Source of the DNA: Nesterenkonia sp. E16_10
GTDB taxonomy: Bacteria; Actinomycetota; Actinomycetes; Actinomycetales; Micrococcaceae
Direction of reading: 5' to 3'
Length of the DNA: 64,000 nucleotides
NCBI RefSeq assembly: GCF_017347085.1
Contig: NZ_JADPSA010000042.1
Location: 62,001-126,000 of the forward strand
A program made the translations under genes and the position numbers. The notes under the pieces are model-generated. The model was not told the DNA's origin. It worked only from the letters and a program-made list of their open reading frames with translations, and made no database searches. Numbering within the stretch: position 1 is the stretch's first letter; the number at the start of each line of letters is the position of its first letter. Positions 43,505-52,896 of this stretch are shown in pieces.

Positions 43505-43516
43505 TGCACTTGTGCA
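43505..43516. promoter_or_regulatory. TetR operator 1: TGCAC-TT-GTGCA
   Basis: 12-bp palindrome, 33 nt (about three turns) from an almost identical one at 43538. Confidence 0.6.
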
Positions 43517-43532
43517 AATGTGTACCGATGCA

Positions 43533-43544
43533 TAAGATGCACTG

Positions 43545-43549
<5 letters not shown>
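43533..43549. promoter_or_regulatory. -10 box TAAGAT and TetR operator 2: TGCAC-TG-GTGCA
   Basis: TAAGAT at 43533-43538; the palindrome at 43538-43549 overlaps the GTG start at 43545. A bound repressor would block transcription start, which indicates autoregulation. Confidence 0.6.
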
Positions 43550-45760
<2,211 letters not shown>

Positions 45761-45797
45761 GCCGGAGGGCTGGTCCCGCGCCCCTCTCTCGCCCGCC

Positions 45798-45864
45798 CCG
45801 CCCATCCGCCGGGTCGCCCCAGCCCGCCCATCCGCCGGGTCGCCCCGGTCCGCCCATCCGCCGG
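45798..45864. repeat. 26-bp tandem repeat, about 2.6 copies
   Basis: CCGCCCATCCGCCGGGTCGC begins the copies at 45798, 45824 and (truncated) 45850. Directly after the exporter gene. Confidence 0.8.
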
Positions 45865-45872
45865 CCATCCAT

Positions 45873-45931
45873 TGTGCAATTTGAGCGCCGCAACGCCCGG
45901 ATTCCGAGGAGAAACCTGCACGAATTGCACA
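45873..45931. repeat. 59-bp palindromic element, copy 1
   Basis: Ends TGTGCAATT (45873-45881) and AATTGCACA (45923-45931) pair perfectly. A gapless second copy, about four fifths identical, is at 46978-47036. Confidence 0.75.
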
Positions 45932-45940
45932 CTCGATGTC

Positions 45941-46414
45941 TCAGAGGTGATCTGGGTCCACCGCGCGCGGAGCTCCGGGTCTCCGGATCCGCCGGAGGAC
46001 GCTCTCCACTGCGCCGGTGACGCCGAGGATCGCTGCCGTTCCCAGGCTGCTGCCGATGAGCACCATGACTGCGCCGACCATCCAGAGCCCGGTCATGTCC
46101 TCCGCGGCGGCGGTCACGCTCCAGGCCAGGGTGAACGACGGCGGCAGCAGCAGCGCCGCCTTCCAGTGCCGCCCCCAGGAGGCCGGCACCGCGACGGCCA
46201 GCAGCGTGATGCCGCAGCCGATCACCTGCCAGGCCTCATAGGGGCCGGACGCCAGCCCGGTCACCGGGTCCACCTGATACTCCTGGTCCCATCCCATCCA
46301 CGCGAACCAGGCGCCGGCGGAACCGAGGATCACGAAGACCGCCCAGGCCAGGAAGCGCGGGCTTCGCCATGAGTGGCGCCGCCCAGTGGGTCCCGGCGGC
46401 GAAGCAGTCGTCAT
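45941..46414 (-). CDS. Small four-helix membrane protein, paralogue A
   Basis: 157 residues, four membrane helices. Paralogous to the next upstream gene: both share FLAWAVFVILGSAGAWF-type helix 1, YxxDPxTGxxxGP, LLLPPSxTLAWSVTAxxEDxTGLWxVGA and a final VLG(V/I)T helix. ATG 46414 stands 6 nt after CATACT, so leaderless. No known family recognised. Confidence 0.75.
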   Translation of the reverse strand: MTTASPPGPTGRRHSWRSPRFLAWAVFVILGSAGAWFAWMGWDQEYQVDPVTGLASGPYEAWQVIGCGITLLAVAVPASWGRHWKAALLLPPSFTLAWSVTAAAEDMTGLWMVGAVMVLIGSSLGTAAILGVTGAVESVLRRIRRPGAPRAVDPDHL

Positions 46415-46420
46415 CGCGTC

Positions 46421-46426
46421 AGTATG
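46421..46426 (-). promoter_or_regulatory. -10 box CATACT of paralogue A
   Basis: Preceded by TCGAA; 6 nt to the ATG. Nearly the same sequence and spacing as for paralogue B. Confidence 0.5.
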
Positions 46427-46438
46427 TTCGAGACCTCG

Positions 46439-46921
46439 TCAGTCGAGGCCCGACACGCTGGCGCCACCGTCGAAGGGAGACTTCGGCAGCGCGTGCTCCG
46501 GCCTGGCGAATCTCGTGATGCCCAAGACCACGAGCGTCCCCATGACGCTGCCGATGGCCATGAAGCCCGCCCCCACGAGCCAGAGGCCGGTGATGTCTTC
46601 GTTGCTGGCGGTCACGCTCCACGCCAGAGTCAGCGACGGCGGCAGCAGCAGCACCGTGGGCCAGTACCGGTTCCAGGATGTCACCACCGCGATCCCAAGG
46701 AGCAGGACGCCGCAGACCAGGAACTGCCAGGGCACCGGCGGGCCGTGTTCCACCCCGGTTGCCGGGTCATAGGTGTAGCCCAAGTGCCAGGGCAGCAGGG
46801 CGAGGGTCCCGAACCAGGACCCGGCCGTGCCCAGGACGACGAACCCCGACCATGCCGCCGTGCGACGCAGGCGTGCCGGCCAGGAATGGCGGGCCGCTGC
46901 CGCTTCTGGAGGGATCTTCAT
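46439..46921 (-). CDS. Small four-helix membrane protein, paralogue B
   Basis: 160 residues, four membrane helices, tandem duplicate of the neighbouring gene with about half the residues conserved over the full length. Ends in a Pro/Gly/Ser-rich tail (KSPFDGGASVSGLD) lacking in A. ATG 46921 lies 6 nt behind CATAAT (leaderless). Function unknown; the conserved Glu-Asp before TGLW within the membrane region is a feature to note. Confidence 0.75.
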   Translation of the reverse strand: MKIPPEAAAARHSWPARLRRTAAWSGFVVLGTAGSWFGTLALLPWHLGYTYDPATGVEHGPPVPWQFLVCGVLLLGIAVVTSWNRYWPTVLLLPPSLTLAWSVTASNEDITGLWLVGAGFMAIGSVMGTLVVLGITRFARPEHALPKSPFDGGASVSGLD

Positions 46922-46927
46922 GGCGCC

Positions 46928-46933
46928 ATTATG
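46928..46933 (-). promoter_or_regulatory. -10 box CATAAT of paralogue B
   Basis: TCGAACATAAT then 6 nt then ATG, matching paralogue A. Confidence 0.5.
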
Positions 46934-46977
46934 TTCGACCCTGACGTGGCCCCTCGGTCCGCCACCCCGCTATCGAG

Positions 46978-47036
46978 TGTGCAATATGAACGCCACTGCG
47001 CGCGGATCCGGGCCGAGAACCTGCACGAATTGCACA
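46978..47036. repeat. 59-bp palindromic element, copy 2
   Basis: Same length and ends as copy 1 (TGTGCAATA at 46978, AATTGCACA at 47028-47036). Together the copies bracket the two paralogous genes. Confidence 0.75.
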
Positions 47037-47134
47037 ATGGATGGGGGAGGCCCCCAGCAAGCATCGACCCACCCCACGGCGTTTCTACGCCCTGTAGTAG
47101 ACTCACCCGCATCAGCCGAGGGAAGGGGTCTTCT

Positions 47135-47815
47135 GTGGTCAATGCCGCGGACTTCGACCCTTCGCCGCGCCGCGTGGCCGGCCCCGCGCGGCTGACCCGA
47201 GGCCTGCTGGCCGCCGCGCTGGCCATCGGCTCCGCAGCGGTCTCCCACACCGCCGCCGGGCATCACATGCCGCACTGGATCGTGCTGACCCTCGCGCTCG
47301 CGGTGAGCCTGCCCGTCTGCGCCTCCCTCGTGGCGGTCCGGCTGAGCCGCGTCAGGCTCGGCGCCGCCGTCGTGTTCAGCCAGGCGGTGCTGCACGGGCT
47401 CTTCGCTCTTTTCCCGGCCGCCGGCGCTTCCGATGGCGCCGCAGAGCCCAGCGGCCCAGCAGCAGAGGCTGCAGCCCAGACCGGACATGCGGCGCACGAT
47501 CACAGCCTCACCATCACTGCGGTGGCGGACTCCAGCACGACCGCCCAGGTGCTGCCCGACGCGCCGATGCTCCTCGCCCACGCCCTGGCGGCACTCTTCA
47601 CCTTCGCGGTGTTCCGCCGCGGCGAACTGATCCTGCAGGCACTCAGCGCCCTGCTGCTGCTTCGCCCGATCTTCCTGCTGTTCCTGCACCCGATCGCGCA
47701 GACCGGGCCTCGCGCCATCTGCGCGCACAACTCCTTCACCACCGTCATCCTGCAGGACCTCTGGCTCGGAGGCGGCGCGCAGACACTGCGCGGTCCGCCG
47801 GTCCTCGTGAGCTGA
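47135..47815 (+). CDS. His-rich membrane protein linked to CopC
   Basis: 226 residues from GTG 47135 (AAGGGG upstream). About five membrane helices. Two His clusters, GHHMPHW after helix 1 and GHAAHDH in a central Ala/Pro/Gly loop, are likely metal contacts on the outside face. The large open frame upstream is not coding. It precedes CopC by 68 nt, so a role in copper handling is likely but inferred. I do not recognise a named family. Confidence 0.7.
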   Translation: MVNAADFDPSPRRVAGPARLTRGLLAAALAIGSAAVSHTAAGHHMPHWIVLTLALAVSLPVCASLVAVRLSRVRLGAAVVFSQAVLHGLFALFPAAGASDGAAEPSGPAAEAAAQTGHAAHDHSLTITAVADSSTTAQVLPDAPMLLAHALAALFTFAVFRRGELILQALSALLLLRPIFLLFLHPIAQTGPRAICAHNSFTTVILQDLWLGGGAQTLRGPPVLVS

Positions 47816-47883
47816 GACCACCCTGTGGTCCCCACGGCACGACGCCGGGGACCAGTCACTTCACGACGGAAAGCACCGAACTC

Positions 47884-48630
47884 ATGTCATCCTGCGTACC
47901 CACAGCCCGCAACGCCACGACCGGTCGCCAGCGCGCCGGTCGCATCACCGCGCTCTCCGCCACGGCCGCCCTCGGCCTGGCGGTCACCACTATGGCCGCC
48001 CCCGCCTGGGCCCACGATTCACTCATCGCCTCCTCCCCTGAGGCAGACGCGGTGCTTCAGGAGAGCCCCGAAGAGATCACTCTGGAGTTCTCCGGCGGCG
48101 GCCTGACCACCGGGGACTCCATCACCAATGTCATCGTGGTCACCGATGAGGGCGGTGAGAACTGGGAGGGCGAGACCGAGGTCGAGGGCGCGACCCTGTC
48201 CACCGAGCTCGCTGAAGAGCTTCCCGGAGGGGACTACACGGTGGCCTATCGGGTGGTCTACTCCGATGGGCACGCCGAGGAGCAGTCCTTCGGCTTCGAA
48301 GTCGCTGAATCCGAGGCGGAGCCCACCCCGGGAGCCTCTCCGGAATCCACTGCTGAGGCTCCAGATCCGGAGGAGACTGAAGCGGAGGCTGAGACCGAGA
48401 CCGAATCTGCCGCGCCGGCAGAGGACGAGGACGCCGACTCCACCCCCGATTCCAGCGCCGCTGACACTGATGAGGCGGAGGAGCCGGTCGCAGGGGACAC
48501 CGCTGCTGACACGCAGCAGGATTCCGGTCTGCCGGTCTGGGCGGTCGTCGTCGGTGGCATCGTCGTGGTCGGACTGCTCGCCGCGATCGCGACCGCTGTG
48601 CTGCGCGGGCGCAAGAACCCTCGCGCCTGA
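47884..48630 (+). CDS. copC: CopC-type copper-binding protein with C-terminal membrane anchor
   Basis: 248 residues. Signal peptide cut at AWA before His44 (AHDSLIASSP), giving the N-terminal His that CopC uses to bind Cu(II); the partner Asp128/His130 lie in YSDGHAEEQSFGFEV. A 90-residue Glu/Thr/Ser/Ala-rich acidic spacer follows, then one membrane helix (PVWAVVVGGIVVVGLLAAIATAVL) and RGRK. So it is anchored in the membrane with the copper domain outside. The acidic spacer is longer than usual. Confidence 0.9.
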   Translation: MSSCVPTARNATTGRQRAGRITALSATAALGLAVTTMAAPAWAHDSLIASSPEADAVLQESPEEITLEFSGGGLTTGDSITNVIVVTDEGGENWEGETEVEGATLSTELAEELPGGDYTVAYRVVYSDGHAEEQSFGFEVAESEAEPTPGASPESTAEAPDPEETEAEAETETESAAPAEDEDADSTPDSSAADTDEAEEPVAGDTAADTQQDSGLPVWAVVVGGIVVVGLLAAIATAVLRGRKNPRA

Positions 48631-48712
48631 CTCGGTGCCGTTCCTCGGGATCTTGAGAGGACCAGTCCAGCTGCCCTTCTGAGTGTTCCGTCGGATGCTA
48701 TTGAATAGAGAG

Positions 48713-49132
48713 ATGAACTCTATGATCTCCACGATTCTCAATGTCATCTGGCTTCTCTTCGGCGGCCTGTGGCTGGCCCTGGGCTACTTCCTCGCCGGGA
48801 TCGTCTGCTGTCTGCTGATCATCACGATCCCCTTCGGCATCGCGTCCTTCCGAATCGGGGTCTACGCACTGTGGCCCTTTGGCCGCACGATCGTGGACCG
48901 CAGCCCTCGAGGTGCGGGGCCGTTGACCACGATCGGCAACGTGATCTGGGTCCTGGTGGCAGGGATCTGGATCGCCATCGGCCACGTGCTCACCGCGATC
49001 CCGATGTTCGTCAGCATCATCGGGATCCCGCTGGGCATCGCGAACCTGAAGCTGATCCCGGTCTCGCTGATGCCGCTGGGCAAGGTCATCGTGCCTTCCA
49101 ACGCGGTGCTGCCGACCTACCGCCACGCCTGA
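48713..49132 (+). CDS. YccF-domain membrane protein
   Basis: 139 residues, two YccF repeats each with a hairpin of membrane helices. Repeat 1: LNVIWLLFGGLWLALGYFLAGIVCCLLIITIPFGIASFRIGVYALWPFGRTI; repeat 2: IGNVIWVLVAGIWIAIGHVLTAIPMFVSIIGIPLGIANLKLIPVSLMPLGKVI. The GIPxGIANxKL signature is that of YccF. ATG 48713 (TAGAGAG before it); a second ATG is three codons later. Function of the family is not known. Confidence 0.9.
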   Translation: MNSMISTILNVIWLLFGGLWLALGYFLAGIVCCLLIITIPFGIASFRIGVYALWPFGRTIVDRSPRGAGPLTTIGNVIWVLVAGIWIAIGHVLTAIPMFVSIIGIPLGIANLKLIPVSLMPLGKVIVPSNAVLPTYRHA

Positions 49133-49189
49133 GCCCTCGGTGGCCAAGGTCGACGGCGGGTCGCCGGCGCCGCGCGCCGGGCCCCGGCC

Positions 49190-50620
49190 TCAGCCCTTGA
49201 GCAGGATCTTGCGCATGCCCCAGGAGATCGGGGCCTTCGCCAGCCGGGTCGGGTCGAAGCCGGGCAGCTTGCGCAGCACCCCGCGCTCGTGGCTGAAGGT
49301 CGCCACGCTGTACTCCCCGTGGTAGCGGCCCATGCCGCTGGCGCCGACTCCACCGAAGGGCAGGGTGGACACCGCAAGCTGCGTCATCACGGTGTTGAAG
49401 GTGATGCCACCGGATGAGGTCTGCGCGAGAAAGTCCTCGCGCACCTCGTCCCGCTCGGTGAAGACGTAGAGTGCCAGCGGCTTCGGTCGTGCATTGATGA
49501 ACTCGATGGCGCTCTGGTGATCGGCCACCGTGAGGATCGGCAGGATCGGACCGAAGATCTCCTCCTGCATCACCGCGGAGTCGGGTTCGACGTCGAGCAG
49601 CACCGTGGGTGCGACGTAGCGGTCTGAGGCCTCCGCGGTGCCGCCGATGATCGCCCGTCCGGAGTCCAGCAGCCCGGCGAGGCGCTGGGCATGACGCTCA
49701 TTGATGATCCGGCCGTAGTTCTCGGCGCTGGCCGGTTCCTTGCCGAAGGCGCGGCGGGTGACCCGGGCGATCTCCTGAGCCAGCGGCTCGGCGAGCTCCG
49801 GGGTGGTCAGCAGGTAGTCCGGGGCGACGCAGGTCTGGCCGCAGTTGCTGAACTTGCCCCACACCAGCGCCTCGGCAGCGGCGGTGAGATCGGCCGAAGA
49901 GTCGATCCACACCGGGGACTTGCCGCCGAGCTCCAGCGTCACCGGGGTCAGGTGCTTGGCCGCGGCGGCCATCACGATCGCGGCCACCGTGCCGTTGCCG
50001 GTGTAGAAGATGTGGTCGAAGGGGTGCTCCAGCAATCGGGTGGTCTCCTCGACTCCGCCCTCGATGACCTGCACCGCCTCGGCGTCGAGGTACTGCGGAA
50101 TCAGCTCCGCCACGGTCGCCGAGACTGTCGGTGCCAGCTCGCTGGGCTTGAGCACCACGGAGTTCCCTGCCGCCAGTGCGCCGATCAGCGGCATCAGGAG
50201 CAGGTGGAACGGGTAGTTCCAGGGCCCGATGATCAGCACGGTGCCCAGCGGCTGGCGCTGCACATGCGCCCGAGCGCTGCCCACGATGAACGGGACCGAG
50301 GTGCTGCGATCCCGTGTCCACCGTTCAAGGTGCTTCAACGCCTGCTTGACCTCGGACTTCACCGAAAGGACCTCGGTGAGGTGAGCGTCGACGTCGTTCT
50401 TCCCCAGGTCCGCCGCCATGGCCGCATGGATCACCGGTGCCTGCTCTTCCAGCAGCCGCAGGATGCCCTGCAGCTGAGCGCGGCGCCAGTCCAGTGACCG
50501 GGTGCGGCCGGTGGTGAAGGCCGCCTTCGCCTCGGTGACGCAGGCGTCCACGGCGGCCGTCGGGGTGGAGATCTGCTGGGCGGGAGTGCTGCGCACCTCG
50601 GCTGGGATGTATGGCGTCAT
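49190..50620 (-). CDS. Aldehyde dehydrogenase (class 3-like, NAD(P)-dependent)
   Basis: 476 residues; GAGAGG before ATG 50620. Oxidises an aldehyde to the acid. Seen: GPWNYPFHLLLMPLIGALAAGNSVVLKPSE, the cofactor-binding YTGNGTVAAIVMAAAAKHLTPVTLELGGKSPVWI (catalytic Glu), SNCGQTCVAPDYLL (nucleophilic Cys) and EIFGPILPI. Shorter than class 1/2 enzymes and missing their N-terminal extension, which fits the fatty-aldehyde/ALDH3 group; the C-terminal SHERGVLRKLPGFD matches that group too. Substrate unknown. Confidence 0.92.
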   Translation of the reverse strand: MTPYIPAEVRSTPAQQISTPTAAVDACVTEAKAAFTTGRTRSLDWRRAQLQGILRLLEEQAPVIHAAMAADLGKNDVDAHLTEVLSVKSEVKQALKHLERWTRDRSTSVPFIVGSARAHVQRQPLGTVLIIGPWNYPFHLLLMPLIGALAAGNSVVLKPSELAPTVSATVAELIPQYLDAEAVQVIEGGVEETTRLLEHPFDHIFYTGNGTVAAIVMAAAAKHLTPVTLELGGKSPVWIDSSADLTAAAEALVWGKFSNCGQTCVAPDYLLTTPELAEPLAQEIARVTRRAFGKEPASAENYGRIINERHAQRLAGLLDSGRAIIGGTAEASDRYVAPTVLLDVEPDSAVMQEEIFGPILPILTVADHQSAIEFINARPKPLALYVFTERDEVREDFLAQTSSGGITFNTVMTQLAVSTLPFGGVGASGMGRYHGEYSVATFSHERGVLRKLPGFDPTRLAKAPISWGMRKILLKG

Positions 50621-50824
50621 GGAGCGAACCTCTCGGGGCTGGGGTGCTCTCCACCCTACAGATCCCGAGCACGCGCGTATCCGGATTTCGACAGGAGCTA
50701 ACACCCTGGTGACTCACATTGCGTTAGGCGCACTAATAGTTGTATTTTCTAACAGTAAGGTCGATGAAGACGGACGTGCGTGACTGCAACATGGGGCAGG
50801 CGCCACAGGGTATGGAGAGATCAG

Positions 50825-51202
50825 ATGAGTGCACAACGAGTCCCCAGCAGCATGATGACGCCGACACACGCGGCTCCGCAGCCCCTCGAAGATCGGACAC
50901 GTGGCACCGCGGCCCCCGAGGCGGCCCGCCGACTGCGCTGCACGCGCTATGACCAGATGGCCAAGGCGGCCTCCGCCGGGCTGATGGCGCACCCGCACGT
51001 GGAATCCGCGATCGTCGAGATCTCCGGCGACGACGCCGACCTGGTCTTCCACCTGAACTGCACGATCAAGGCCGATTCCGATCCCTCCGATCTGATGGAG
51101 ACGGTCTCGAATGGTGTGATCTCGAACATCGAGCGCATGCTCGGCACCGAGTTCGCCTCCCGACGCCTCCAATTCAACCGCAGCCTCTACAGCGCCGCCT
51201 GA
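50825..51202 (+). CDS. Small protein, possibly Asp23/Gls24-like
   Basis: 125 residues from ATG 50825 (GGAGAG upstream). First 45 residues are polar and likely disordered; residues 45-125 (YDQMAKAASAGLMAHPHVESAIVEISGDDADLVFHLNCTIKADSD, LMETVSNGVISNIERMLG) have the alternating helix-strand pattern of Asp23-type envelope-stress proteins, but the match is weak. The upstream 80 bp is AT-rich (50725-50760). Followed 51 nt later by a one-helix peptide gene. Confidence 0.55.
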   Translation: MSAQRVPSSMMTPTHAAPQPLEDRTRGTAAPEAARRLRCTRYDQMAKAASAGLMAHPHVESAIVEISGDDADLVFHLNCTIKADSDPSDLMETVSNGVISNIERMLGTEFASRRLQFNRSLYSAA

Positions 51203-51253
51203 GCCGGATCCCAGGGCAGCGATGCCCCGCCACACCACTTCGAGGAGCCTGCC

Positions 51254-51424
51254 ATGGAGACCATGCTGATCCAGACGTTCAACGCCTTCTTTCTGGCCGC
51301 CGTGGTGCTCTCCGTGCCCGTGCTGATCATCGCCGGGATCTGGGTGGCAGCCGTGGAGCTCCGCCGCCCGGACCGCGCTGCGGCAGAGCTTCGGCCCGGG
51401 ACTCGGACGGCCAGCCAGTCCTGA
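51254..51424 (+). CDS. Single-helix small membrane protein
   Basis: 56 residues. ATG 51254 is preceded by GAGGAG at good spacing. One membrane helix (FFLAAVVLSVPVLIIAGIWVAAVEL, residues 11-35), then an Arg/Ala/Glu-rich cytoplasmic tail ending SQS. Its stop is 2 nt from that of the convergent gene. In the same transcript as the Asp23-like gene, resembling the small anchor proteins (AmaP/DUF2273-like) that accompany Asp23; this is an inference. Confidence 0.65.
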   Translation: METMLIQTFNAFFLAAVVLSVPVLIIAGIWVAAVELRRPDRAAAELRPGTRTASQS

Positions 51425-51426
51425 GC

Positions 51427-52896
51427 TCAGTGCAGGAACTCGGTCTGCGCCACGCTTGGAGTGGCTGGGCCAAGGACATCGATCAGCATGTCGCGATCCT
51501 CATAGCTGCCATGCAGGATCCACTCGGGCACGGCCCGCAGGTCTGCCCGGATCTGCTGCGCTGAACGGAACGCCTGCGCATCGGGGTGTCGCCAGTGCAC
51601 CGACACCAGATGCCCGCCGGACTCCAGGCTCTTCGCCGCGCGCCCCCGGACGGCCGCCCATTGGGCGTCGTTGAGGTAGTAGGCCAGCTCGCTGATCAGG
51701 ATCAGGTCGATCGCCCCGGAGGGCCAATCCTCGATGCTGGACTGCTGGAATGTCACATTCTCGGCCCCGACCCGCTGCGCCGCCGTGTGCAGCGCTGCGC
51801 CCGAGATGTCGGTGGCCAGGACCTCGTCGCAGCGCTGCGCGAGCAGCTCGGTGATCCCACCGATGGAGCACCCCGGTTCGAAGGCGCGGCGGTAGCGAGC
51901 TCGGGGGAGCACTGCCATGGTCAGCGCGTATTTGCGCTGTTCGTACCAGCGGCTGGTCACTCCCCAGGGGTCCCGATCCTGAGCGTGCAGACCTTCGAAG
52001 TCCAGCGGCGTTCCCGGAAACACGATCTGGCGGTCCCGCAGCACGGTCTCGAGCATGCTTGCGGTGAGCACCGGCTCTCCGGGGCTCCGGTCTGCCGGGG
52101 TGCCGTGCTCGGTCCCCAGCTGGGACACGAAGGCGGCCACGGCGCGGTCCCGGGCCTGGGCCAGCTCGGCGTCGATCGGGATGGAGCGCGCCGCGGACCA
52201 GGAGATCTTCGACTCCGCCGGGCTCGATGGGGTCATCGGCTCCGACTCCTCCGAGGGGTGCGACCCTGGCGGCGTGCTGTGCAGCCAGAGCCACACCGGA
52301 TACTGCACCAGAGGCGCGTTGTGCTGCGAGGCCGCGGCCACGGCGGCCTCGCCACAGGCGTCGTGATCGGGATGTCCGTCATGAGAGAGCGGAGCCGCCA
52401 GGACGGTGCCGTGGGGCATCTGTTTCAGCGCCGCACCGATCGCCGCGGTGAGCGGTGCCCGGTGGTCGGTGAGCGCGCCGTCGGGCAGGCGCAGCCGTTG
52501 GCGCTGCAGGCTTCCCGAGCCGCCCGGGCCCGGCGTGAGGCAGCGCAGCTCCTCCAAGGCCGCCTCGGACTCGGCGGTGCGGATCTCGGCGAGCCGTTCT
52601 GGAGATATGGCCTGAGGTGGATGCGAACCGGTGCCGTCGCTGGCGGCCAGGATCTGCACCGGGGAGCCGCTGCGCAGAGCGGCCGCGATCAGCGCCGCGG
52701 CGCCGAGGATCTCATCATCCGGGTGTGGGGCCAGCACCAGCAGTCCGGGCAGGTCGTGCGGGATCCAGCGCCCCTCAGGGTCGACCTCGCCGATGCCCCA
52801 TTCTGAGATTCCGGCATCGTAGCGATCCAGAGCGGCACGGGTGTTGCGGGGGGTCTGGGCGCCGTGAAAGGTCGCCGCGGTCTCACCAGGTGTCAT
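51427..52896 (-). CDS. Bifunctional PIG-L deacetylase / NodS-like SAM methyltransferase
   Basis: 489 residues. N-terminal half: PIG-L/LmbE deacetylase with LVLAPHPDDEILGAA (zinc ligands His58, Asp61) and LSHDGHPDHDACGEA. C-terminal half (about 320-489): methyltransferase with motif I AFEPGCSIGGITELLAQRCDEVLATDIS and SELAYYLNDAQW, resembling NodS N-methyltransferases. So one protein could deacetylate an N-acetyl amino sugar and methylate the free amine. It overlaps the upstream acyl-CoA-dehydrogenase-like gene by 14 bp. Product not known. Confidence 0.88.
   Translation of the reverse strand: MTPGETAATFHGAQTPRNTRAALDRYDAGISEWGIGEVDPEGRWIPHDLPGLLVLAPHPDDEILGAAALIAAALRSGSPVQILAASDGTGSHPPQAISPERLAEIRTAESEAALEELRCLTPGPGGSGSLQRQRLRLPDGALTDHRAPLTAAIGAALKQMPHGTVLAAPLSHDGHPDHDACGEAAVAAASQHNAPLVQYPVWLWLHSTPPGSHPSEESEPMTPSSPAESKISWSAARSIPIDAELAQARDRAVAAFVSQLGTEHGTPADRSPGEPVLTASMLETVLRDRQIVFPGTPLDFEGLHAQDRDPWGVTSRWYEQRKYALTMAVLPRARYRRAFEPGCSIGGITELLAQRCDEVLATDISGAALHTAAQRVGAENVTFQQSSIEDWPSGAIDLILISELAYYLNDAQWAAVRGRAAKSLESGGHLVSVHWRHPDAQAFRSAQQIRADLRAVPEWILHGSYEDRDMLIDVLGPATPSVAQTEFLH

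Noticed and set aside
46373-47134. Upstream extension of the His-rich protein frame
   Set aside because: It crosses the 59-bp palindromic element and the two paralogues in antisense; the good ribosome site is at GTG 47135.
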